A DNA stretch of 6,871 nt from DASYAN01 sp036501345. Its GTDB lineage: Bacteria; Chloroflexota; Ktedonobacteria; Ktedonobacterales; Ktedonobacteraceae. The DNA lies in the NCBI GenBank assembly GCA_036501345.1, contig DASYAN010000560.1:1-6871 (forward strand), read 5' to 3'. Shown here piece after piece: positions 1 through 6,031 of the stretch (position 1 is its first letter; each line of letters begins with the position of its first letter). The notes below the pieces were generated by a model. That model was not told the origin of the DNA and ran no database searches. It saw only the letters and a program-made list of their open reading frames with translations. Made by a program: the position numbers and the translations under genes.

Positions 1-570
1 CACAAGCTTTCCTGGTGGAACAATAGTGAAGATGTGCGCCGCTATTTCAACGTTTATCCGCTCAATCATACTCGCTATAAAGAGCGTTTGAGTCAGCAAT
101 ATAAAGGGTTCAGTCATATCCTCTTTGGTATTGTGTCGAAAAGTGACAATACGCTGGTTGGTGTTGTGGGCCTAAAGGACATCAATATTCTCAATCAGAC
201 TGCCGAATTCTACAATAAAGTTGATCCAGAGGAGCAAGGTAAAGGGTATAGCACCGAGGCAACCAAATTAATGTTGCGCTATGGTTTTCTGGAATTAAAC
301 CTCAATCGTATCCAAACTCTGGATGTGGAGGAAAATACTCCTGGTTGGAAAGTTGATGAGAAATTGGGTTTTCGGTTCGAAGGCATTCAGCGCGAAGTGT
401 TTCCACGCCACGGTCGTTTCTACAATATGCGTATTTATAGCATGTTAAAACGCGAGTATATGGAGCTTTTTGCCACTAGCCCAGTATATGCAGACCAGCG
501 CGAGCTTTTTAGGTCTCAAGACGATTTGGTTTTGGCAGCTGTCAAGACCTCCTCTGCTAGAAGTTTATAG
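1..570 (+). CDS. GNAT N-acetyltransferase, RimJ/RimL type (5' partial)
   Basis: The frame is open from base 1, so the gene starts upstream of the window. The GTG at 34 is only an internal codon (Val12 of the visible part). The visible 189 residues match the GNAT fold that transfers acetyl from acetyl-CoA to an amine: a WWNNSEDVRRYF segment near the start, a beta strand VGVVGLKDI, the acetyl-CoA pyrophosphate-binding loop QGKGYSTEA (about residues 79-87), and the late motif N-TPGWKVDEKLGFRFEG (about 111-128) typical of the RimJ/RimL and SpeG-like branch. Judging from family length, about 20 N-terminal residues are missing. The last 35 or so residues, after LKREYMELF, have no match I recognise. 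The substrate cannot be told from sequence: protein N-termini, polyamines and small molecules are all known in this branch. Base use looks more AT-rich than in the TetR operon. No partner gene is visible on its strand. Confidence 0.88.
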   Translation, partial: HKLSWWNNSEDVRRYFNVYPLNHTRYKERLSQQYKGFSHILFGIVSKSDNTLVGVVGLKDINILNQTAEFYNKVDPEEQGKGYSTEATKLMLRYGFLELNLNRIQTLDVEENTPGWKVDEKLGFRFEGIQREVFPRHGRFYNMRIYSMLKREYMELFATSPVYADQRELFRSQDDLVLAAVKTSSARSL

Positions 571-606
571 CAGCAAGAGGAAATGAATACCAGGGAGAGA
601 GAGATA

Positions 607-673
607 CCCAGGAACTTGTTACGCTTCTGCTGGCAAACATCGAGCCATTTCAGTACGTAACAGAGTTCCTGGG
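607..673. repeat. Long imperfect inverted repeat between convergent genes
   Basis: The left arm 607-623 (CCCAGGAACTTGTTACG) pairs with the right arm 656-673. All 17 left-arm bases are paired, with one bulged G at 663. The 32-base interior contains nested short stems, TGGC 631-634 with GCCA 644-647 and CTG 627-629 with CAG 651-653, so the whole segment can fold as one long hairpin. It sits between the stops of the GNAT gene and the DUF5679-like gene, where a bidirectional terminator would be expected, but no T-run follows on either strand. A small dispersed palindromic element (REP or MITE type) is an alternative. The pairing is directly visible; the function is inferred. Confidence 0.6.
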
Positions 674-674
674 A

Positions 675-693
675 GCCTTTCATTCTGAAAGGC
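675..693. terminator. Perfect 8-bp hairpin, possible terminator of the DUF5679-like gene
   Basis: GCCTTTCA (675-682) and TGAAAGGC (686-693) are perfect complements around a 3-base loop. On the minus strand the hairpin begins 20 bases after the DUF5679-like stop codon, a normal terminator position. There is no U-tract after it on either strand, so it is not a classical intrinsic terminator. It directly abuts the inverted repeat at 607-673. Confidence 0.35.
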
Positions 694-713
694 AAAGGGA
701 TGTTACTGTTAGG

Positions 714-893
714 TTATGCCTTCTGACTGGACAGGATACGGGTCAATTTGGTCCCGCAGACAACACAGATTCCCTGCATGGCGGGTTTACCATTCTTCAT
801 GGTAATCTGGTGGGCATCTTTCATTTGCCGCTTATCTTTGCACTTTACACAATATGCTGTATCCGATGCTGGATTTGATGCTGCTTCTGCCAT
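714..893 (-). CDS. Small DUF5679-like zinc-knuckle protein, 59 aa
   Basis: On the minus strand an ATG at 893 opens a 59-codon frame ending in TAA at 716-714. The product starts MAEAASNPAS and carries two CxxC pairs, CVKC (residues 15-18) and CVVC (43-46), around a core with KDKRQMKDA and TMKNGKPAMQG, then CGTKLTRI. This pattern of Cys pair, KR-MKDA, a TMKNG-PA-QG turn, Cys pair and GTK--RI is what I remember for the DUF5679 family. Those are short, single-domain, presumably cytoplasmic proteins in which four cysteines would bind one Zn(II). No function is established to my knowledge. Nucleic-acid binding is a reasonable guess from the basic surface and zinc-ribbon layout. A GAAAGG about 13 bases before the ATG is a weak ribosome site. 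No clear promoter was found upstream (894-1000, minus strand). The gene converges on the GNAT gene. Confidence 0.85.
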   Translation of the reverse strand: MAEAASNPASDTAYCVKCKDKRQMKDAHQITMKNGKPAMQGICVVCGTKLTRILSSQKA

Positions 894-1345
894 GGTTCTT
901 CAGCTGCCTTTCAAAACGTGGTAAAACGTGTTGATTTCTGCAAGACGGTCACAGATAGACCTCAATAGCCTTACAATCTATGCCAACTGTGCAGCACACC
1001 GTCTATTCTGCTTCGGATGGGTGACCCAAACTAGGCAAGAGTCCACAAACCAATATCTTAGTGCGAACAGATACGCCCTTTTCAGAAAAAGAGTGGTTTT
1101 TTACGACCGCCCCATTCTTTCACGCACCCGTCAGACATTTTACCACACGTTCCTACAAATTCAAGAGCTGCAATTCAAGACCTGTAAAAGGTTCCTTGCA
1201 TTACACCATCAATTAGTTTCGAGATCGTGCGCACCCTGTCCTTACGAAGCGCAGGCGTGCGAAGCTCTCATGTATGTAACGAAGCACACTTGCAATAGGA
1301 CTCACGCAATAAGAACAATGTACGGGGCAACGATGAGAGCGTCAC
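894..1345. other. Intergenic region with no defensible gene
   Basis: These 452 bases separate the divergent DUF5679-like and TetR genes. The only sizeable frame is a GTG-initiated run of 152 codons on the plus strand (928-1386). It has no ribosome site, is rich in Arg, Cys, Ser and His with no recognisable motif, and its end overlaps the tetR promoter, so I do not call it. No tRNA or rRNA fold was seen. Minor repeats: AAAACGTG at 913-920 and 923-930; AATTCAAGA at 1158-1166 and 1172-1180; CGAAGC at 1245, 1260 and 1280. The stretch may be decayed coding sequence or long regulatory DNA. Confidence 0.6.
913..930. repeat. Tandem AAAACGTG pair with 10-bp period
   Basis: AAAACGTG occurs at 913-920 and again at 923-930, one helical turn apart, 20-37 bases before the DUF5679-like start codon on the opposite strand. 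This could be a pair of half-sites for a regulator, or chance. Confidence 0.25.
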
Positions 1346-1374
1346 TTGACTTTTCGTCCTCTCCAAGGTATATT
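1346..1374 (+). promoter_or_regulatory. Sigma-70-like promoter of the tetR-phosphotransferase operon
   Basis: A -35 hexamer TTGACT (1346-1351, 5 of 6 consensus) is separated by exactly 17 bases from a -10 hexamer TATATT (1369-1374, 5 of 6). The expected transcription start is near 1381, giving a leader of about 60 bases before the TTG start at 1444. It is the best promoter match seen upstream of this operon. Confidence 0.65.
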
Positions 1375-1390
1375 TCTGATAGATAGATAT

Positions 1391-1416
1391 ATGACCAAAT
1401 CATCTTAAATAGTCAT
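1391..1416. promoter_or_regulatory. Dyad ATGAC-N16-GTCAT, candidate TetR operator
   Basis: ATGAC (1391-1395) and GTCAT (1412-1416) form a perfect 5-bp dyad with a 16-bp spacer, covering about +10 to +35 relative to the predicted start at about 1381. TetR-family proteins usually repress their own operon from a dyad overlapping or just after the promoter, so the position fits. The arms are short and the spacer AT-rich, so chance is possible. A GATA triplet repeat (1378-1389) lies immediately upstream. Confidence 0.35.
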
Positions 1417-1452
1417 TTGCCTCATTGCAAAGGGGGAAGAGATTTGGCAAAT
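1415..1452 (+). promoter_or_regulatory. tetR ribosome-binding site and fold-back leader
   Basis: AGGGGG (1431-1436) is a strong Shine-Dalgarno match 7 bases before the TTG at 1444 and decides the start against the in-frame TTG at 1417, which has no such site. The same segment can fold in two exclusive ways: TTTGC (1416-1420) with GCAAA (1427-1431), or ATTTGCC (1415-1421) with GGCAAAT (1446-1452). The second would place the ribosome site in a loop and bury the G of the start codon in the stem. The pairing is visible; any effect on translation is inference. Confidence 0.5.
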
Positions 1453-2208
1453 CAGAGTCAAGAGTCCAACACACGACAGCAGGAAGTGTCCAAGCGCGAG
1501 GCCCGAGCGCATCGCATTCTGGATGCAGCTTCCGCATTGATCCTGCGCTGGGGCTACAACAAGACCACCGTCGAGGATATCTCCAAACAAGCTGGAGTTG
1601 CCAAAGGCACCATTTATCTGCACTGGAAAACGCGAGAAGAGCTGTTCATGGCGCTCATGAAACGTGAAAAGATAGCGATGGCAGAGGATATCAAGCAACG
1701 CATCACAGAGGATCCTGCAGGTTCAACACTTCGAGGTATACTCAAACACACAGCACTTGCTCTGATGAAACGCCCGTTGCTGAAGGCAGTCCTTCTACTC
1801 GATATGGAGGTAATAGGTAAATTGGCCCATAGCGAGCATCGTAGTGCTGCCTATGCAGAGAGGCTGGCGGGCTTCAAAACCTACCTCGAATTTCTGCGTG
1901 AACATGATCTGGTGCGTACTGATCTCAGCCTGCAAGCACAAGTGTACATGTTTAGCGCCATTTTTGTAGGGTTTTTCCTCGTTGCGCCATTGGTCCCAGA
2001 CGAATTCACACTTTCTGACGAGGAGCTTGCAGATCTGATGGCTGAGACGGTGCATTGCACGCTTGAGCCTAGTAGCTCTGTTACCTCTGATGAATTACAA
2101 AGCGCTTCTCACATCTTTCTGCAGTACCTCAATCGTTCTACGGCGATCGTGCAAGAACAGTTTCAGCAAGAGATGGAGCATGACTCGATAGTCAGAGAGG
2201 AGAATTAG
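1444..2208 (+). CDS. TetR-family transcriptional repressor, 254 aa
   Basis: The N-terminal domain is a clear TetR DNA-binding domain: helix 1 in RAHRILDAASALILRWGY (about residues 21-38), then the helix-turn-helix TTVEDISKQAGVAKGTIYLHW (about 41-61) followed by KTREELF. The remaining 185 residues are the variable helical ligand-binding and dimerisation domain, which I cannot assign to a subfamily. At 254 residues it is longer than the usual 190-220, with a polar C-terminal tail. TTG at 1444 is chosen because AGGGGG lies 7 bases upstream; GTG at 1486 is a less likely alternative. The gene ends two bases before the phosphotransferase ATG, and GAGAGGAG at its own 3' end serves as the next ribosome site, so the two are co-transcribed and probably translationally coupled. 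By family analogy it represses this operon until a small ligand binds. The ligand is unknown. Confidence 0.9.
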   Translation: MANQSQESNTRQQEVSKREARAHRILDAASALILRWGYNKTTVEDISKQAGVAKGTIYLHWKTREELFMALMKREKIAMAEDIKQRITEDPAGSTLRGILKHTALALMKRPLLKAVLLLDMEVIGKLAHSEHRSAAYAERLAGFKTYLEFLREHDLVRTDLSLQAQVYMFSAIFVGFFLVAPLVPDEFTLSDEELADLMAETVHCTLEPSSSVTSDELQSASHIFLQYLNRSTAIVQEQFQQEMEHDSIVREEN

Positions 2209-2210
2209 AA

Positions 2211-4859
2211 ATGAGCAATGAACAAGGTATCCCTCTTATTTTAGCGCTGGATGATGCCTCTGCCCAACTGGAGCAGGTGGGAGGTAAAGGAGCTTCGTTG
2301 GCACGCATGGCTGCAGCTGGCCTGCCTGTGCCTCCTGGTTTTCACGTCACTACGGCGGCCTATCACCGCTTTGTGACCGAGAATGGGTTACAAGAGGAGA
2401 TCCTAGCGGCTGTCTCGGCTGTGACAGCCGATCATCCGGCAACGCTCGAAGAGGCATCAAGGCAGATAGCAAGACTTTTCGCCAAGAGTGTGATGCCTGA
2501 TGATATTGCTGAGGCGATTCGTCAGGCATATGCAGAGCTTGGCGGAAATGACCTATCTGTCGCAGTACGTTCCTCTGCCACCGCTGAAGACCTGCCTGAG
2601 ATGTCGTTTGCAGGTCAGCAGGAGACGTATCTCAACATGCACGGCGAAGCGATGGTACTCGATGCCGTCAAACGCTGTTGGGCTTCGCTCTGGACTGCAC
2701 GGGCAATTGGCTATCGTGCACGCCATGGCATCGCGCCCCAGGATGTGAGTCTGGCGGTTGTGGTCCAGGAACTGGTGCCTGCTGAGGCAGCAGGTATCCT
2801 CTTCACCGCCAATCCGTTGACAGGGGTACGTGATCAGGTGATGATCAACGCAGCCTGGGGACTGGGTGAGGCCATTGTCGGTGGGGAGGTCACGCCCGAC
2901 ACAGTCGTTGTTGACAGAGCAAGCTGGACGATTACTGAACAGCAGATCAGCGAGAAAGATGTGATGACTGTGCGTACCCTTGAAGGCACACACGAGGAAC
3001 CTGTGCTGTCTGATCGGCGTACCCAGGCAGTGCTCAGTCCTGCACAAGCTGCTGAACTTGCCCGCATTGGTGTGCAGATCGAGGAGCTCTATGACCAGCC
3101 AATGGATATCGAGTGGGCTCTCCATGATGGTCACATTTTCATCGTGCAAGCTCGCCCGATCACTGCTTTGCCTGAACCTACCGTCGGTTCTCAGGAAACA
3201 CGCACAGCAGAGTGGAAACTTCCCAAACCCAATGGACGCTACATGCGTTCAAGCGTGCTGGAACTGTTGCCTGATCCGCTTTCACCCCTATTTGCAACAC
3301 TCGGACTTCCTGCATGGGACAGGGCCATAGTGACGATCCTAAAGAGCGCAGGCATAGGAGGCAGTTTTCCTAATATGACGCTAGTCACTATCAATGGGTA
3401 TGGCTACTATGACCTCTCTTTTACGCCTATGCAGACGGCAAAGATGCTGTTCGTCATGCCACGCATTCTCATCATCGATTTCCCACGACTATTGCGTACC
3501 TCGCAGCTACGCTGGCAGGAGTCACGCTCCAAGCACACAGAGCTTGTCAATCGCTGGCAAACGACGGATCTGGCTACTGCGTCTGCTGAATATCTATTCA
3601 ATGGGGCTCGCGACATCACTGAAGAAGCTGCTCAGTACTATCTTTCTGTACAGAGCGGTATTCTGCCAGCAGCATACATGAGCGAATTGTTCTTTACCTT
3701 CGTCTACAATAAGTTCCTCAAGGGTCGCCATGCTCCCTCTGCTCTGACATTTATGTTGGGCTTTGACAGCGCTCCGATTCAGGCAGAGAAATCGCTCTAT
3801 GATCTGGCACAATGGGTACGTGGACAGCCAGAACTGGCTGCTGAGCTGGCAAACATGTCAAGCGAACAGTTCAATACGGTGTATCATGAGCAGGCAGCGC
3901 GAGCAGTGATAGTGGAAGGAGCGTGGTCTGAATTCTGGCAACGTCTGGCTGATCATCTGGCCCGTTTCGGACATACCATCTATGATCTCGATTTTGCCAA
4001 AGCTGTGCTTGCTGATGACCCGGTGCCAGTGTTAGAAACACTCAAGTTCTTCATAAGCGGTCAAGCGCCAGATCCCTATGAACGCCAACAAACAACGGCT
4101 GCAGCACGTGAGCAAGCTGTACAAACGATGTTCACACAACTGCATGGAATGCGCCTGTCGCTATTTCGGCGACTGATAGCGTGGGCTCAGTGTTATGCCC
4201 CTTTGCGTGAGAACGCGCTAGCCGATGTCGGTTTGGGCTGGCCTGTACTGCGCCGCATACTGCGCGAGATCGGGCAGCGCTTGGTTGAGGCTAATAGAAT
4301 CGATATACCAGACGACGTGTTCTGGTTGACCCAGGACGAGTTGCAGATCGCTGCGACTGCGCTTGATACAGGACAATCACTAGTGGACTATCATGCTGTC
4401 GTGAGCGAGCGGCGTGCGACCTGGGAGAGCGAACGCGCCATCGCGCCACCTGTGAGCCTACCAATTAAAGGTGGGGCCCGCTTCCTGGGGATTGATTGGA
4501 GTGCCGTGATGCCAGCTCGTACCAATCAGCCTGAGGGCGATGTGCTAAAAGGAATTGCGGCCAGCCCTGGTCATATCACTGGTCCAGCACGAGTGATCGC
4601 AGGCCCTGACCAGTTTGATCAGATGCGACAGGGTGATATCCTGGTGGCAAGGATCACGACGCCTGCCTGGACGCCACTCTTTGCCCTAGCCTCGGGGATA
4701 GTGACCGATGTGGGTGGTCCTCTCAGCCACAGCTCCATCGTAGCCCGCGAGTATCATATTCCGGCTGTTCTGGGGACTGGTGTGGCAACTGAGCGTCTGA
4801 GCAGTGGACAGCGTGTTGCGGTCGATGGAGATGCCGGGACAGTCACGCTATCCAGCTAA
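2211..4859 (+). CDS. PEP-synthase-like three-domain phosphotransferase (rifampin phosphotransferase type), 882 aa
   Basis: Domains in order: an N-terminal PPDK/PEP-synthase ATP-binding domain (about 15-320) with GGKGASLARM (Lys26), RSSATAEDLP (Arg120), GILFTANPLTG, GLGEAIVGGEVTPD and DIEWALHDGHIFIVQARPIT (Glu301, Gln313, Arg315); a large, mostly helical middle domain (about 321-775); and a C-terminal swivelling phosphohistidine domain (about 778-882) with TTPAWTP (816-822) and GGPLSHSSIVARE, whose His840 is the expected phosphate carrier. The PEP-binding TIM barrel that follows the histidine in true PEP synthase is absent: the chain ends 42 residues after His840. E. coli PpsA instead has its histidine mid-chain. 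Length and order match rifampin phosphotransferase, which converts ATP, rifampin and water to 21-phosphorifampin, AMP and Pi. All the ATP-domain residues I expect in that family are present. The middle, substrate-binding domain resembles RPH only in short patches, so rifampin should not be assumed. Cytoplasmic; no signal peptide. Start ATG with GAGAGGAG 8 bases upstream. Confidence 0.82.
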   Translation: MSNEQGIPLILALDDASAQLEQVGGKGASLARMAAAGLPVPPGFHVTTAAYHRFVTENGLQEEILAAVSAVTADHPATLEEASRQIARLFAKSVMPDDIAEAIRQAYAELGGNDLSVAVRSSATAEDLPEMSFAGQQETYLNMHGEAMVLDAVKRCWASLWTARAIGYRARHGIAPQDVSLAVVVQELVPAEAAGILFTANPLTGVRDQVMINAAWGLGEAIVGGEVTPDTVVVDRASWTITEQQISEKDVMTVRTLEGTHEEPVLSDRRTQAVLSPAQAAELARIGVQIEELYDQPMDIEWALHDGHIFIVQARPITALPEPTVGSQETRTAEWKLPKPNGRYMRSSVLELLPDPLSPLFATLGLPAWDRAIVTILKSAGIGGSFPNMTLVTINGYGYYDLSFTPMQTAKMLFVMPRILIIDFPRLLRTSQLRWQESRSKHTELVNRWQTTDLATASAEYLFNGARDITEEAAQYYLSVQSGILPAAYMSELFFTFVYNKFLKGRHAPSALTFMLGFDSAPIQAEKSLYDLAQWVRGQPELAAELANMSSEQFNTVYHEQAARAVIVEGAWSEFWQRLADHLARFGHTIYDLDFAKAVLADDPVPVLETLKFFISGQAPDPYERQQTTAAAREQAVQTMFTQLHGMRLSLFRRLIAWAQCYAPLRENALADVGLGWPVLRRILREIGQRLVEANRIDIPDDVFWLTQDELQIAATALDTGQSLVDYHAVVSERRATWESERAIAPPVSLPIKGGARFLGIDWSAVMPARTNQPEGDVLKGIAASPGHITGPARVIAGPDQFDQMRQGDILVARITTPAWTPLFALASGIVTDVGGPLSHSSIVAREYHIPAVLGTGVATERLSSGQRVAVDGDAGTVTLSS

Positions 4860-4871
4860 GAAGAGAGTTTG

Positions 4872-5783
4872 TTATGCTCCAACCACCTGCATTTCATCAT
4901 GCGCAGGAAAAAGAAATGAACAAAAAGCTTGTGCTGCGCGTGAAAGTTGCTTATCCACTCGGTGGATCAAGCTCAGCTCTGGATGCAGTTCCAGGCCTTC
5001 GACTGGCACGTGTACGAGAGTGCCACTTGCTAGCTCACGTGATACCGTCAGCGAGGAGACGACTGCTGCGGCAACGCCATTGATTACCATCTGCTTAATG
5101 GCTTCATTATCTGTCAATGTGAGCAGGGGATGGAGACGCACGTCATACTTTTGCAACTCCTGCTCAAGCATCTCGCGCATCGCACTGCCCTCTTCTCGCA
5201 GCAATAAGGCATCTGTTCCTAGAGCTTCTGGACGCAATGAACTTGCTTGGCTCCAGTGATGGTCAGGTGCGACCACTAGGATCAACGTATCGCGTGCAAA
5301 CACTCGTGCATTCAGATCTGTTGGTAACGTTGATACATCGCCCTCAATCAGCCCGAAGTCTAATTCCCAATTCAGCGTACCATCGATAATCTCACTTGAG
5401 TTGAGAATATTCATATTTAGCGTCACGCGGGGATGGTGTGAATGGAAACGGGCAATGATAGGAGGAAGTAAATAGACACCAGCTGTGGTATTGGCGGCCA
5501 TGACGACTTCGCCGCCTTCTAGATCGCGCAATGCGGTCAGTTCCTCTTCCATCTGACGTTCCAATGCAAATATCTGCCGGGCATGTCTCTGCAACACGCG
5601 TCCGGCATGCGTAAGCACAATACGCCGTCCCTGACGCTCCACCAGTTCGAGATGGACCTCGTGTTCCAAGCTCTGAATAATCTTCGTGACAGCTGGTTGA
5701 GTTAAATGCAACTCTTCGGATGCACGTGTAATATGTTCTAGCTCAGCCACCTTCAAAAATACGCGTAAATTCTGTAAATTCAT
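4872..5783 (-). CDS. LysR-type transcriptional regulator, 303 aa
   Basis: The ATG at 5783 is preceded by GGAG with a 6-base spacer. Residues 3-62 form the winged helix-turn-helix of LysR proteins, with the recognition region LTQPAVTKIIQSLE (27-40), then RR-VLTHAGRVL and a linker helix to about residue 88. From about 90 to 296 is the two-lobed effector-binding domain: VMAANTTAGVYLLPPIIARFH opens it, and FGLIEGD and MVINGVAAAVVSS are typical inner strands. The length is normal for the family. The N-terminal half of the effector domain recalls the CysL/CbbR branch, but the effector and target cannot be named. The gene ends tail-to-tail with the phosphotransferase (12 bases between stops), so it is not in that operon. 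LysR genes commonly regulate a divergent neighbour; here that neighbour is a tnpB element, so its natural target may lie elsewhere. Confidence 0.93.
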   Translation of the reverse strand: MNLQNLRVFLKVAELEHITRASEELHLTQPAVTKIIQSLEHEVHLELVERQGRRIVLTHAGRVLQRHARQIFALERQMEEELTALRDLEGGEVVMAANTTAGVYLLPPIIARFHSHHPRVTLNMNILNSSEIIDGTLNWELDFGLIEGDVSTLPTDLNARVFARDTLILVVAPDHHWSQASSLRPEALGTDALLLREEGSAMREMLEQELQKYDVRLHPLLTLTDNEAIKQMVINGVAAAVVSSLTVSRELASGTLVHVPVEGLELHPELSLIHRVDKQLSRAAQAFCSFLFPAHDEMQVVGA

Positions 5784-5834
5784 CCTGAACTCCGCTCCTC
5801 ATTGAGTAATATCTGCTCTAAATTCTCTGTTAGC

Positions 5835-5863
5835 ATTATATAGGTTCTTTTGATACCTTTCCA
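5835..5863 (-). promoter_or_regulatory. Sigma-70-like promoter of the lysR gene
   Basis: On the minus strand a perfect -10 TATAAT (5840-5835) is preceded by a 17-base spacer and a -35 TGGAAA (5863-5858, 4 of 6 consensus). Transcription would start near 5828 and give a leader of about 45 bases. No convincing T-N11-A LysR box was found, though the region is AT-rich. Confidence 0.6.
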
Positions 5864-5900
5864 CCTCACCACACCACACCCCTAGACAGTTTATCACGTT

Positions 5901-5943
5901 GCGCCGTAAAACTCCTTGCTTTAGCTATGGGGATACAAGGCGC
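5901..5943. repeat. Fold-back segment in the tnpB left flank
   Basis: GCGCC (5901-5905) pairs with GGCGC (5939-5943), and as a competing inner option CCTTG (5914-5918) pairs with CAAGG (5936-5940). The apex holds GCTTTAGC (5919-5926) next to GGGG. From memory this GTAAAACTCC-TTGCTTTAGC-GGGG layout resembles the terminal or omega-RNA scaffold hairpins of IS200/IS605 elements, so it may be the left end of the tnpB element or a leftover right end of another copy. The element boundary cannot be placed from this window. Confidence 0.35.
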
Positions 5944-5975
5944 TTCCTTTTTTGGGGCTTGGGCACTGGGGATAC
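5928..5975. repeat. Direct repeat TGGGGATAC, two copies
   Basis: TGGGGATAC occurs at 5928-5936 and 5967-5975, with start points 39 bases apart. The copies sit within the fold-back-rich flank between lysR and tnpB. They could mark an element junction or internal duplication. Chance is unlikely at nine bases within 50, but the biological meaning is unclear. Confidence 0.35.
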
Positions 5976-5986
5976 GTTTCTACATG

Positions 5987-6004
5987 AAAGAATATTCATT
6001 CTTT
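5987..6004. repeat. 7-bp hairpin AAAGAAT-N4-ATTCTTT upstream of tnpB
   Basis: AAAGAAT (5987-5993) and ATTCTTT (5998-6004) are perfect complements around a 4-base loop. The overlapping GAATATTC (5990-5997) is itself a palindrome, so two alternative folds exist. AT-rich subterminal hairpins are what IS200/IS605 TnpA transposases recognise, so this is a candidate left-end hairpin; no transposase gene is visible to support it. Confidence 0.4.
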
Positions 6005-6031
6005 TCTCCTGTATGATGAAATAGTTGTATA

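Noticed and set aside
1011..1030. TTCGGATGGGTGACC, similar to a conserved piece of some 5S rRNAs
   Set aside because: No other 5S helices or conserved loops are found around it; a short chance match.
928..1386. A 152-codon plus-strand open frame starting with GTG
   Set aside because: No ribosome site, composition unusually rich in Arg, Cys, Ser and His, no recognisable domain, and it runs through the tetR promoter.
1417..1443. Earlier TTG start (1417) for the TetR protein
   Set aside because: The strong AGGGGG site lies downstream of it and 7 bases before the TTG at 1444, and the nine extra residues overlap the leader fold and candidate operator.
2553..3149. A 198-codon minus-strand frame inside the phosphotransferase gene
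   Set aside because: It lies opposite the strongly conserved ATP-binding domain and its translation has no protein-like motifs.
5954..5971. GGGGCTTG resembling a half of the rifamycin-associated element
   Set aside because: Only one half matches the remembered palindrome; the second half does not read AAGCCCC, and the site is over 1 kb from the phosphotransferase and not upstream of it.
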